12,276 nucleotides of DNA from JBDSYA01 sp039925865 (GCA_039925865.1 JBDSYA010000258.1:1-12276), one strand, 5' to 3'; positions 1-7,120 are shown, counted from the first letter of the stretch. Notes: generated by a model from the sequence alone, not told the origin. Numbers and translations are program-made.

Positions 1-2
1 TT

Positions 3-302
3 GTTTTTGTATGGGTATTTCGTTTCGATAATATCGTGAAAGAATTTAAGCAATATGGTCTGAGTGATCTGACGCGCACGATTGTTGGGTCAACTAAAAT
101 AGCATTGGCAACATTGCTTGTAGCAGGTATCTGGTATCCTTCGCTGGTTCTAATTCCTGCACTTTTGATGGCCTTCCTGATGTTAAGTGCACAGTATTTT
201 CACTTCAAAGTAAATAACTCCTGGCAAAAGCGTATGCCTTCATTTATTCTTTTGCTACTTTGTCTTTTTATTGCTGCCGTATCCCTTAATTTAATTGCAT
301 AA
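3..302 (+). CDS. DoxX-like integral membrane protein, 5'-truncated by window edge
   Basis: The frame is open from base 3 to the TAA at 300-302, so the true start is probably outside the window. A GTG at 36 is an internal alternative that would give 88 aa. The visible protein is very hydrophobic, with about three membrane segments. It carries the DoxX-like pattern of an aromatic-rich first helix end, then EFKQYGLSD, then a helix with GIWYPSLVLIPALLMAFLML. DoxX-like proteins are small four-helix inner-membrane proteins; the function of most is unknown, and some relatives take part in redox or thiosulfate metabolism. The stop codon overlaps the next start by one base (TAATG), which suggests translational coupling with a second protein of the same kind. 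The family call rests on pattern recognition; the exact role is not known. Confidence 0.7.
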   Translation, partial: VFVWVFRFDNIVKEFKQYGLSDLTRTIVGSTKIALATLLVAGIWYPSLVLIPALLMAFLMLSAQYFHFKVNNSWQKRMPSFILLLLCLFIAAVSLNLIA

Positions 303-652
303 TGCGTTTATTGGGAGTTTTAGTTCTTATTTCGAGTCTCTCTTTTTTAGTTTACGGTATAGCTTATTTTACATCTCCAAAAATGAAAAGTGAATTTATA
401 CGCTTTGGATTGATTAGATTAGGAATGCTTACCGCAATTTTAGAGATTTTGGGAGCTTTAGGTTTACTGGTCGGCTTAATGTTTAAATATATTTTACCGG
501 TATCTTCAGGAGGCCTGGCTTTATTGATGTTTTTAGGTGTAGCAGTCAGGATAAGAGTTAAAGACAGTTTGTGGGCTTTGTTACCTGCGTTATTTTTTCT
601 TGGTTTAAATTCATATATTTTTTTTATATCAATGAAAATCTTTTTGGATTAA
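302..652 (+). CDS. DoxX-like integral membrane protein
   Basis: This 116-aa protein has about four membrane helices (roughly residues 3-23, 40-62, 64-82 and 90-112). Its layout repeats that of the upstream gene: a first helix, a short loop with SEFIRFGLIRL, then a glycine/leucine-rich helix pair (EILGALGLLVGLMFKYILPV). The spacing of charged EF..(Y/F)GL loop residues suggests the two are tandem paralogues of the DoxX-like family. The ATG at 302 shares its A with the upstream TAA stop, so the pair is very likely one transcript and may form a heteromeric membrane complex (inference). No catalytic motif is visible. No clear terminator follows. Confidence 0.7.
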   Translation: MRLLGVLVLISSLSFLVYGIAYFTSPKMKSEFIRFGLIRLGMLTAILEILGALGLLVGLMFKYILPVSSGGLALLMFLGVAVRIRVKDSLWALLPALFFLGLNSYIFFISMKIFLD

Positions 653-1053
653 AGATTCTAATTTGCTCCTGAAATTGCTTTGCTTACAAAAAACTTTAAT
701 CAAGATTTACACCGTTGTTGGTTTCAAAAAGTTTTTATAGCACTTCAAAGTAAGTATATTTTATTGCAATTTTTTTGGTGATAACAGCTATGCAGGTTGG
801 TAGAAATTGTTTACTTTAAAAAAGCAATGTGATATCAGGGAAGCGAATGAACAACGGAAGTAGAACATTACTGGAAAAATAAAAGGCAGGAATCTAATTC
901 AAGTGGATAAAAACTGATACTATATTGCAGGATACATGACGCGGCTCAGCGGAAGAATTATTTTTGATATTTAATATGGGTATAATAAACCAAATAGAAA
1001 TATTTCCATTTGTTACATATTCAAAGAATAAATCTTTTGACCATTGAGCTGCT
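653..1053. other. Non-coding stretch, no gene recognised
   Basis: About 400 bases with stops in all frames that I followed and no recognisable protein remnant. A fragment at 781-789 (ATAACAGCT) resembles the left edge of the two cassette-like elements further right, but I cannot find a matching partner arm. The stretch may be decayed accessory DNA. I see no RNA gene. Confidence 0.4.
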
Positions 1054-1197
1054 TTAATTTGCTGGAGTGTTCGTTTGTTTTTCAGGTTGGTTTGCGTTTT
1101 TACTCATCTTATTAAATTCCAAAATCGATAGAAAGATAAATAAAAAAAATAAAATTGAAACTATAACAGTTAATAAAATTATGTCAATATTATTCAT
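1054..1197 (-). CDS. Tiny single-pass membrane protein, hypothetical
   Basis: A 47-aa ORF from the ATG at 1197 to the TAA at 1054-1056. Residues 5-27 form one long hydrophobic helix (IDIILLTVIVSILFFLFIFL), followed by a hydrophilic tail rich in K, N, Q and P. Its start lies 5 bases after the stop of the 59-aa membrane ORF, so the two read as a two-gene unit on the minus strand. The topology (one helix plus a polar tail) resembles small accessory subunits of membrane complexes, but I do not recognise a family. Coding status is supported by the operon-like spacing and the sharp hydrophobic/polar division. It is short enough that chance cannot be excluded. Confidence 0.45.
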   Translation of the reverse strand: MNNIDIILLTVIVSILFFLFIFLSILEFNKMSKNANQPEKQTNTPAN

Positions 1198-1202
1198 AAC
1201 AC

Positions 1203-1382
1203 TTATTGTCTTTTTTTCAAGTTAATATAAATTAATAATCCAATCATAGTTGGCGGCCATAATCCAATAAATATTGCCCTCATCGGATTATTCAAAACAA
1301 GATAATAGTACTCAGATATAAAAATTGTAGCTATTATGGTTCCAAAAATTATTAATTCAAGTATTGTGAATTTTTTTAACAT
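1203..1382 (-). CDS. Small two-helix membrane protein, hypothetical
   Basis: A 59-aa ORF from the ATG at 1382 to the TAA at 1203-1205. It starts MLKKFTILELIIFGT, has a first hydrophobic helix (about residues 6-30), a loop with LNNPMRAIFIGLWPP, a second helix (about 41-54) and a basic end (NLKKRQ). Positive charges at both ends with a conserved-looking NP..AIF.GLWPP loop suggest a genuine hairpin membrane protein; short Bacteroidota proteins of similar look exist, but I cannot name a family. An imperfect inverted repeat at 1402-1425 lies 20-43 bases upstream of the start and could hold the promoter or an operator. It is followed after 5 bases by another tiny membrane ORF. Confidence 0.55.
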   Translation of the reverse strand: MLKKFTILELIIFGTIIATIFISEYYYLVLNNPMRAIFIGLWPPTMIGLLIYINLKKRQ

Positions 1383-1401
1383 AAGATTTTAAATTTTCTT
1401 G

Positions 1402-1425
1402 ACAAAAATAATTGAATTATTTTGT
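1402..1425. promoter_or_regulatory. AT-rich inverted repeat upstream of small membrane genes
   Basis: ACAAAAATAATT-G-AATTATTTTGT is an inverted repeat with 11-base arms and one bulged A. It lies 20-43 bases upstream of the minus-strand ATG at 1382, where a promoter or operator is expected. The position and symmetry are visible; the function is inferred. Confidence 0.3.
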
Positions 1426-1593
1426 GAAATTCACTATAACGATTTTCAAAAACAATTCAATTCATATTTTCATTAATACTTCCAGCTTATTACAACTATT
1501 ACGGTAAATTTTGGGACGACATCATTTAAAAAGACTTTCAGACAGACTTTTAGACGTAATAGAGAAACGATGCGAAACGAAAGAATAACAGCT

Positions 1594-1757
1594 GGTAACA
1601 GCACATTTGCAATAGGAGCGGTTTCGTACTCAGCAGACAATTTTGTGGTTACAGAATATTTATTTTTCTTAACTTCGTTCACGATGGCGGAAAATACTCA
1701 GGTCGCCAGGACGCAACTGACGGATAGCTGATGACTTTATGCGCAAGTAGCCGTATC
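1594..1757 (+). repeat. Cassette-boundary-like imperfect palindrome, element A
   Basis: The left arm begins GGTAACAGCACATTTGCAAT. The right arm, in reverse complement, reads GATACGGCTACTTGCGCATA. The arms match imperfectly (TAAC/ATAC, AGC/GGC, TTTGC/CTTGC, then ATA) and enclose about 120 bases. The left arm shares the pattern TAACAGC...TTTG(G)C with the element at 2194-2323. The two elements bracket a single gene. This layout resembles attC sites of integron cassettes, but the canonical core sites (RYYYAAC and GTTRRRY) are not clearly present. A weaker match than element B. Confidence 0.35.
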
Positions 1758-1863
1758 ATACATCGCACATAATATACATGAGAGTGGAGACCAGAGACCA
1801 CTTAAAAAACGGGGCGATTCCGAAAAGCCAAACGAGTAGGAAATAAATTTAAAACTTATCATT

Positions 1864-2136
1864 ATGCCAAAGTATGTAATTGAGAGAGAAATTCCAGGTG
1901 CTGGAAAATTATCTGCCGAACAACTAAAAGGTATTTCACAAACTTCTTGCGGAGTATTAAGCAACATGGGACCACAAATTCAGTGGTTACAAAGTTATGT
2001 GACAGGGGGTAAAATTTACTGTGTCTACATTGCGCCAAACGAAGAAATGGTTCGTGAACATGCAAAGCAAGGAGGCTTTCCTGCAAATACAGTAAGTGAA
2101 GTCATGACAATTATTGACCCGACAACAGCAGAGTAA
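1864..2136 (+). CDS. DUF4242 protein (SCO4226-type nickel-binding family)
   Basis: A 90-aa protein starting MPKYVIEREIPGAGKLS and ending IDPTTAE. The order of motifs is that of DUF4242: an N-terminal strand with Y/F-V-I-E-R-x-I-P-G-A-G (residues 4-14), a helix with AEQLKGISQTSCGVL (18-32), a strand with IQWLQSYVT (39-47), then KIYCVYIAPNEEMVREHAKQ (50-69) and GGFPANTVSEV (70-80). Length and fold are those of a single ferredoxin-like domain. The best-studied relative, Streptomyces SCO4226, binds nickel; the biological role here is unknown. The gene stands alone between two palindromic elements in a region that otherwise holds decayed or tiny genes, as expected for a gene cassette or transferred gene. 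The start is the only ATG near the conserved N-terminus. Confidence 0.85.
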   Translation: MPKYVIEREIPGAGKLSAEQLKGISQTSCGVLSNMGPQIQWLQSYVTGGKIYCVYIAPNEEMVREHAKQGGFPANTVSEVMTIIDPTTAE

Positions 2137-2193
2137 TTTTGAGTTGACAATTTCAGAATTAAATTTTTTGGACAGGTAATATGAAAACCTGCC

Positions 2194-2323
2194 CATAACA
2201 GCGGTTTGGCGTAATGTCGGGTGATGTTCTTCGTGTGAAAATTTTTCTGAATGTGAACTGTGTGCTTCGTATAAACTTAGGTACTTATAATGTGTCACTA
2301 CGCAAAGTCGCAATGCGTTATCG
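2194..2323 (+). repeat. Cassette-boundary-like imperfect palindrome, element B
   Basis: The left arm is CATAACAGCGGTTTGGCGTA followed by ATGTC. The right arm at 2291-2322, in reverse complement, begins CGATAACGCATTGCGACTTT and continues GCGTAGTGAC. The paired blocks are ATAAC/ATAAC, TTTGGCGTA/TTTGCGTA (one extra G on the left) and ATGTC/GTGAC. A folded single strand would therefore have stems with an extrahelical base, a known property of attC sites. Unlike canonical attC, the ends read CCATAAC and GTTATCG. It follows the DUF4242 gene by about 60 bases, where an attC would be expected. Confidence 0.45.
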
Positions 2324-2465
2324 GCAAACTTGCGAACAGTGTTAACTTGAAACTGACTGCAAGAAACAAAGCGTCAGACAACCAAAATGTTAAACGAAAT
2401 TTGAAATATTATTCTACCTTTGCAACAGCAATCATTATTAATAATTAACTAATTGAAATAATAAT

Positions 2466-2857
2466 ATGGAAATAATATTCAAACAGTGCAACAAATTTAT
2501 GGAGATTTCGGCAAAGGAAATGTTGAAGGCGTTCTTCAATCTTTTACACGATGATGTTTTGAGGAGTGATCAGATTACCCTGAAATTCCTTGTGCTTTAC
2601 AGCGCAACGGAAAAAAAGAAGTGATGAACTTCTTTATTGAATTGAACAATACAGTTTCATTTACTCAATTTGAACCAAGATAATTTTTGAATTACTAAAA
2701 CTTTGTTTTTGTCAAAGGTTTTTATGCAGGCAAAGGAAATGCAACAGAAAAAACTTTTGAATCAGAGTGGGTAATGATTTGGGAAGTGATAGAAGGAAAA
2801 GTAAAAAACTTTCAAGCATTTCTTGACACGCACAAACTTGTTTCAGCATTTAAGTAA
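2466..2857 (+). pseudogene. SnoaL-like (NTF2-fold) protein, frameshifted pseudogene
   Basis: Translation gives a SnoaL-like/ketosteroid-isomerase-like protein of about 130 aa, but broken. The ATG at 2466 is out of frame with the following IQTVQQIYGDFGKGNVEGVL. That frame then meets TGA at 2552-2554. The next piece, DDVLRSDQIT, reads in the +1 frame, and the original frame returns with NGKKEVMNFFIELNNTV. TAA stops occur at 2681-2683 and 2696-2698, and the end (VKGFYAGKGNATEK... to LVSAFK, TAA at 2855-2857) is again in frame. Two or three indels and two in-frame stops make a functional product unlikely. SnoaL-like proteins are small alpha+beta-barrel proteins with very diverse functions. It may be the second member of a cassette-like array. 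Confidence 0.75.
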
Positions 2858-2895
2858 GACGCCTCGACATAAAAATTATAAATAAAAATAAAATA

Positions 2896-3564
2896 ATGGA
2901 AACTCATATCGTAAAAATAATTTCAGTTGAACCGGTTACTCATAATGTCAGGCGATTCACGATAGAGAAACCTGAAGGGTATAAATTTGAGCCGGGCCAG
3001 GCGACGGAAGTATCTCTTAATACTCCGGAGCTGAAGGATGAAGCAAGGCCCTTTACTTTTACTGCACTAAATGAATGGTCAAATCTTGAATTCACAATTA
3101 AAATATATGACGATCATAATGGAGTGACTCATGCGTTGGGAGAAGCAAAACCCGGTGATGAAATAATTGTCAGGGATGTATGGGGAGCGATTGAATACAA
3201 AGGAGAGGGAGTATTTATTGCAGGCGGTGCAGGTGTGACACCTTTCATTGCAATCATCAGGCAGCTTTATAAAGATAACAAGATCAATGGAAACAAGCTT
3301 ATCTTTTCAAATAAAACTTCAAAAGATATCATTCTGAAGGATGAGTTTACTAAAATGCTTGGAAACAATTTCATCAATATATTAACTGCCGAAAAAAGTT
3401 CTGATTTTGAAAACGGTCATGTTGATGAATCGTTTTTAAAGGAAAAGATAAATGATTTCAGTCAGCACTTTTATATTTGCGGACCTCCTCCGATGGTAAA
3501 AGCTGTTACTGAAACACTTACATCTTTAGGAGCTGATCCCGAGGCAGTGGTGTTTGAGAAATAA
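2896..3564 (+). CDS. FAD-binding oxidoreductase, ferredoxin-NADP reductase-like
   Basis: A 222-aa soluble flavoprotein of the ferredoxin-NADP+ reductase superfamily. The N-terminal beta-barrel FAD domain (about residues 1-100) carries the flavin motif RPFTFTA at 51-57, a variant of RxYS/T. The NAD(P)-binding domain shows GGAGVTPF at 110-117 and the C-terminal YICGPPPM at 193-200, and the chain ends in FEK. There is no 2Fe-2S or globin domain, so it is the bare reductase module, usual length for the flavodoxin-reductase group. It should transfer electrons between NAD(P)H and a small carrier or partner enzyme; the partner is not evident from neighbours. It is convergent with panB. The region just upstream is A-rich with no strong Shine-Dalgarno, as common in Bacteroidota. 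Confidence 0.88.
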   Translation: METHIVKIISVEPVTHNVRRFTIEKPEGYKFEPGQATEVSLNTPELKDEARPFTFTALNEWSNLEFTIKIYDDHNGVTHALGEAKPGDEIIVRDVWGAIEYKGEGVFIAGGAGVTPFIAIIRQLYKDNKINGNKLIFSNKTSKDIILKDEFTKMLGNNFINILTAEKSSDFENGHVDESFLKEKINDFSQHFYICGPPPMVKAVTETLTSLGADPEAVVFEK

Positions 3565-3637
3565 CTATGATTCACCTGATTAAATGATTTCTCTGATGAA
3601 CTGCATTTCGGAAGATTCAAACTGCAACAACTAACAA

Positions 3638-4459
3638 CTAATAACTCTCTTTTTCCGTTGGAAACTTTTTGTCTTTAACATCTTTAATGTATCTTCTGAA
3701 AGCATCTTTTGTATCCGTTGCCATGTTAGCATATCTTCTGACAAATCTTGGTTTGAAATCTTCTACAAGGCCAAGCATATCGTGAGTTACGAGTACTTGT
3801 CCGTCGCACTTAGGACCTGCTCCGATGCCTATCGAAGGAATTTTCAAAGCCTTTGAAATCTTAGTTCCAAGACTTGCAGGAACCTTCTCAATCACTATCG
3901 CAAAACATCCCATCTTTTCGATTAATAATGAATCTTCAAATATTTTATCTGCCTCGGCTTTCTCAGTTCCACGCGTTTTAAAACTTCCGAATTTATTTAT
4001 TGACTGAGGAGTTAGCCCGAGATGCCCCATTACAGGGATACCGATCTCGACAACTCTCCGTATAGTTTCAGCAATATAATCGCCGCCTTCCATCTTCACG
4101 GCATCGCAGCCTGTTTCTTTCATCACATGTCCGCAGTTTGTTATGGCTTCTTTTACGCCAACCTGATAACTCATAAAGGTCATATCGGCAACAACAATAG
4201 CATTCTTCACTGCCCGCTTGACAATTTTTGTATGATAAATCATTTGCTCAAGTGTGACAGGGAGTGTAGTTTCATTTCCCTGTATCACATTTCCCAGTGA
4301 GTCTCCAACTAAAATCACTTCTACACCTGCTTCATCAAGGAATTTTGCAGTAAGAAAGTCATACGCTGTAAGCATAGTAATTTTCTCTCCGCGCTGTTTC
4401 ATTGCATAAAGAACTTTCGTGGTAATGTGTTTATCCGAATCCTGTTTTTGTGCGGACAT
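3638..4459 (-). CDS. panB: 3-methyl-2-oxobutanoate hydroxymethyltransferase
   Basis: PanB catalyses the first committed step of pantothenate (coenzyme A) synthesis: transfer of hydroxymethyl from 5,10-methylene-tetrahydrofolate to 3-methyl-2-oxobutanoate, giving ketopantoate. The 273-aa protein has family-typical length and motifs: ITMLTAYDF (27-35), the Mg2+ ligands Asp53 (VGDSLG), Asp92 (ADMTF) and Glu124 (KMEGG), the block MGHLGLTPQ (144-152), and Glu191 (VIEKVP), which aligns with the catalytic Glu181 of E. coli PanB. The IGIGAGPKCDGQVLV block (210-224) is also typical. Its ATG follows the TAA of the CYTH gene without a gap (TAAATG), so it is the last gene of the minus-strand operon. No panC or panD is present in the window. 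Confidence 0.97.
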   Translation of the reverse strand: MSAQKQDSDKHITTKVLYAMKQRGEKITMLTAYDFLTAKFLDEAGVEVILVGDSLGNVIQGNETTLPVTLEQMIYHTKIVKRAVKNAIVVADMTFMSYQVGVKEAITNCGHVMKETGCDAVKMEGGDYIAETIRRVVEIGIPVMGHLGLTPQSINKFGSFKTRGTEKAEADKIFEDSLLIEKMGCFAIVIEKVPASLGTKISKALKIPSIGIGAGPKCDGQVLVTHDMLGLVEDFKPRFVRRYANMATDTKDAFRRYIKDVKDKKFPTEKESY

Positions 4460-4966
4460 TTATTTTTGTTTGATTAACAAATCCGAATATGAGGTCTTTA
4501 TGAAATTTTTTTCATTCAGTTTCAAAAGACAAATCAACTCTTCCATTTGTTTCCTTGCTTTGCTGATATTTTTGTAAATTATTTCAATCTCCAGAAATTT
4601 TCCAAGGTCTTTTAAGGTATCCAGATGAAGCCGGATATTTTCTTTTGTAAATATGATTCTGTTTTTTTTTACAATCGTTAAGATCTGAAACTGACTTCTT
4701 AAAATTGAATCGAGTTCTTTAAAAGAACTGGTTTTGGATATTTCATATCTGGAAATTCTTTTTGAAGATTTTTCAACTCTTATATAATGTATGAGATGTC
4801 CTGTTTCATTATTAATTATCCTTAATTTTAGTCTGCCGCTTTTAACTTTGTAATAAATATCTTCCTGTATTTCTTTTGAACAAACTAAATCTCTGATCTT
4901 AGAAATTCTTCTTCTTACAGATCTAAAATCATCTAATTTATATTTTATTTCTAAATTGCTTGCCAT
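4460..4966 (-). CDS. CYTH-domain protein, class IV adenylate cyclase-like
   Basis: A 168-aa single-domain CYTH (triphosphate tunnel) protein. The N-terminal signature LEIKYK (residues 5-10) is a variant of ExExK, with Lys8 replacing the second Glu. Other typical elements are DIYYKVKSGRLKLRI (41-55), YIRVEKSSKRISRYEISKT in the middle, and IRLHLDTLKDLGKFLEIE, which supplies the distal tunnel strand and acid residues. Known relatives hydrolyse or cyclise triphosphate substrates (thiamine triphosphatase, inorganic triphosphatase, CyaB-type cyclase); the substrate here cannot be told. The altered signature is a caution against assigning cyclase activity. The gene lies 3 bases after lpxA and abuts panB, so it is cotranscribed with both. 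Confidence 0.85.
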   Translation of the reverse strand: MASNLEIKYKLDDFRSVRRRISKIRDLVCSKEIQEDIYYKVKSGRLKLRIINNETGHLIHYIRVEKSSKRISRYEISKTSSFKELDSILRSQFQILTIVKKNRIIFTKENIRLHLDTLKDLGKFLEIEIIYKNISKARKQMEELICLLKLNEKNFIKTSYSDLLIKQK

Positions 4967-4969
4967 TAT

Positions 4970-5734
4970 TCAGCCTCTTACAATGCCTCTGTTGCTAAGC
5001 TGAATGAAGTCCAGAATATTCTTTACTTCTTCTGTAATTTCGAAAGTCTCATTTATTTTTTTGACTGCATCGCTGACGTTCAGGCCGGAATGATAAATTG
5101 CATCATAAACTTTTTTGATATTGTCCAGCTGTTCATTTGAAAATCCACGTCTCTTTAAACCCACATTATTTACTCCTTCGTAGCGCAGCGGTATTCCTCC
5201 CACGATAGTATATGGCGGAACATCTTTTACAGTTCTGAATCCACCGCCTATCATTGTGTGCATTCCTATTTTTGTGAACTGATGAATAGGAACAAGTCCT
5301 CCTATAATTGCCCAGTCGCCAATTTCAACGTGACCTCCCATTTGAACACCATTTGCCAGAATTACATTGTCGCCGAGTTTACAGTCATGAGCAACATGAA
5401 TGTAGGCCATCAAAAAACAATTTTTACCGATCACTGATTTCTTGCTGTGATTTGTTCCCCTGTTTAGAGTTGCATATTCCCGTACGACAGTCCCTTCACC
5501 TATTTCAAGTGTTGTCACTTCACCTCCAAATTTCAGGTCTTGCGGCTGAGTGGAGATGACAGCGCCGTGATGGATCTTCACATCGTTTGAGATCCGCGCA
5601 CCGTTTGCAATGAGAACATTTGCGCCTATTGTAACATTGTCGCCTATTTCTACATCATCTTCTATTATAGCCATACTATGCAGAGAAACGTTATTCCCGA
5701 TCTTAGCTTTTTTGCTAATATTTGTATTGGACAT
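4970..5734 (-). CDS. lpxA: UDP-N-acetylglucosamine O-acyltransferase
   Basis: LpxA transfers a 3-hydroxyacyl chain from acyl carrier protein to the 3-OH of UDP-GlcNAc, the first step of lipid A synthesis, in the cytoplasm. The 254-aa chain has the hexapeptide left-handed beta-helix pattern (IGDNVTIGANVLIANGA and similar) over residues 8-165. It shows the PQDLKF block (64-69), YIHVAHDC with His113 and His116 (matching E. coli His122 and catalytic His125), and HQF at 151-153. The KDVPPYTIVGG block (170-180) leads into the helical C-terminus. The length matches the family (about 255-262). It follows the glycosyltransferase by 29 bases and precedes the CYTH gene by 3, so it is a middle gene of an operon. 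lpxC, fabZ and lpxD, which often adjoin lpxA, are not in this window. Confidence 0.96.
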   Translation of the reverse strand: MSNTNISKKAKIGNNVSLHSMAIIEDDVEIGDNVTIGANVLIANGARISNDVKIHHGAVISTQPQDLKFGGEVTTLEIGEGTVVREYATLNRGTNHSKKSVIGKNCFLMAYIHVAHDCKLGDNVILANGVQMGGHVEIGDWAIIGGLVPIHQFTKIGMHTMIGGGFRTVKDVPPYTIVGGIPLRYEGVNNVGLKRRGFSNEQLDNIKKVYDAIYHSGLNVSDAVKKINETFEITEEVKNILDFIQLSNRGIVRG

Positions 5735-5763
5735 TCGAAGTTTTATAATTAATTGTTTTTGGT

Positions 5764-6843
5764 TCAGATCATCTGCTCGATTAGTACATCATCATCTTTT
5801 ACATTTGACTTGGTGATCATTTCTGCTATCAGCCCCAGTGAAAGAAACTGAACTCCGACAATTATCAAAAAAATACCTACCAAAAATAGCGGCCTGTCGC
5901 TTAGTGGTTTTCCTTCGATAATTTTTAAAATTCCCAGATAAAATGATATCAGAAATCCCAGCATTGATGTCATAATTCCTATGCTTCCGAAGAAGTGTAG
6001 CGGTCGCTTCAGGTATTTATTTATAAATACAACCGTTAAGAGATCAAGAAATCCGTTGATAAATCTGCTTGCACCAAATTTTGTGACTCCATACTTTCTT
6101 GCATGATGTTTGACAGGTTTTTCCGTGACTTTAAATCCGGACAAATAAGCTATTGCGGGGATATACCGGTGCATTTCACCGTATATTTTCACTGACTTTA
6201 CAACATCGCGTTTATAAGCTTTTAAACCGCAGTTAAAATCATGAAGATTTATTCCCGATAACTTTGATGTTACAAAATTAAAAATTTTAGAAGTGTGCTT
6301 TTTTATGAACGGGTCATATCTGATCTTCTTCCATCCGGAAACAAGGTCATAACCGGAGTTTAATACTTTAATAAGATCAGGAATTTCAGACGGATCATCC
6401 TGCAGATCAGCATCCATTGTAATGACTAAATTTCCTTTTGCCGCTTTGAAGCCTTTAGATAAGGCTGCTGATTTTCCGTAATTTCTCCTCAGCTTAATAC
6501 AATGAAATTTATTGTTTCTTCTGTTTATCTCTTTGATCTTTGCAAATGAATTGTCTGTGCTTCCGTCATCGATAAATAACACTTCATAGTTGCATTTCAA
6601 CTGTTCAAATACTTTTTCAAGCTGCTGGCTCAATTCATTCAGGGATTCCTCTTCATTCAGTAAAGGTATGATCACCGAGATCATTTGATTTGTATGAACG
6701 ATCCTGGTTGAATTGAAATTTGTTTTTGATATTGGATTTGGAGTTGGAATTGAAATTACTTGTTGAGTGGAAGGTATTTCTTTATCTGCAATATCCGGCG
6801 CTGCTTTTTTTTTGTAATAAAATCTTTTTCGCGTATGTGTCAT
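5764..6843 (-). CDS. Family 2 glycosyltransferase, polyprenyl-phosphate type
   Basis: A 359-aa membrane-anchored GT2 enzyme of the dolichyl-phosphate-mannose-synthase/ArnC/GtrB type, which moves a sugar from a nucleotide donor to polyprenyl phosphate on the inner face of the membrane. The GT-A domain starts at ISVIIPLLNEEESL (55-68) and shows DDGSTD (92-97), the metal-binding DAD within TMDADLQDDPSEIP (142-155), and the DPM-type blocks DFNCGLKAY (202-210) and GEMHRYIP (222-229). Two C-terminal helices (about 283-306 and 318-342) anchor it. The first ~53 residues are a basic, polar, probably disordered extension absent from most relatives; Met54 is a possible alternative start, but neither start has a visible Shine-Dalgarno. 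Placed first in an operon with lpxA, it may act in lipid A or surface-glycan modification (inference). The sugar is unknown. Confidence 0.9.
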   Translation of the reverse strand: MTHTRKRFYYKKKAAPDIADKEIPSTQQVISIPTPNPISKTNFNSTRIVHTNQMISVIIPLLNEEESLNELSQQLEKVFEQLKCNYEVLFIDDGSTDNSFAKIKEINRRNNKFHCIKLRRNYGKSAALSKGFKAAKGNLVITMDADLQDDPSEIPDLIKVLNSGYDLVSGWKKIRYDPFIKKHTSKIFNFVTSKLSGINLHDFNCGLKAYKRDVVKSVKIYGEMHRYIPAIAYLSGFKVTEKPVKHHARKYGVTKFGASRFINGFLDLLTVVFINKYLKRPLHFFGSIGIMTSMLGFLISFYLGILKIIEGKPLSDRPLFLVGIFLIIVGVQFLSLGLIAEMITKSNVKDDDVLIEQMI

Positions 6844-6922
6844 TTAATCAAATCTGTTATATATATTTCAAACTAACTTTTATCTAAAATAAAATCAATT
6901 GAATTTATTCAGAAATGAGTCA

Positions 6923-6948
6923 GTCGGGTGAGTCGTGTTACATCCGAC
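6923..6948. promoter_or_regulatory. Hairpin upstream of glycosyltransferase operon
   Basis: GTCGGGTG at 6923-6930 pairs with CATCCGAC at 6941-6948 (seven matches of eight plus one G-T wobble) across a 10-base loop. It lies about 80 bases upstream of the operon start. It is unusually GC-rich for this stretch. A 5' leader structure or an operator is possible; no poly-T follows on the plus strand, so it is not a typical terminator in that direction. Confidence 0.3.
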
Positions 6949-7120
6949 AAATATTTTGATTGTAAACTTTATTTGATTGTTTAACGGAATAATTTTTTTT
7001 ACTAATAATAAAATGTTTTGAACAGCTTACGACTATTTGAATTAATGCAGATTAAATAATTAATATTCTAAAATACATATTATAAATACTTTATTCCATA
7101 AACTCCAACTTATTAGATAC

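Noticed and set aside
1473..1682. Minus-strand 69-aa ORF
   Set aside because: No recognisable motif, it crosses the putative palindromic element A, and it has no gene-like neighbour spacing.
1737..2313. Three overlapping minus-strand ORFs over the DUF4242 gene
   Set aside because: They are antisense to a well-conserved protein-coding gene or to element B, and their products match nothing that I know.
1594..2323. Calling the palindromes true integron attC sites
   Set aside because: The outer core sites do not fit RYYYAAC/GTTRRRY, and no integrase is in view, so I keep them as attC-like only.
3565..3637. Terminator between the reductase gene and panB
   Set aside because: The convergent gap has only short weak dyads and no stable stem with a T-run on either strand.
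3825..5816. Several plus-strand ORFs across panB, lpxA and the glycosyltransferase end
   Set aside because: They are antisense shadows of genes identified by strong family motifs.
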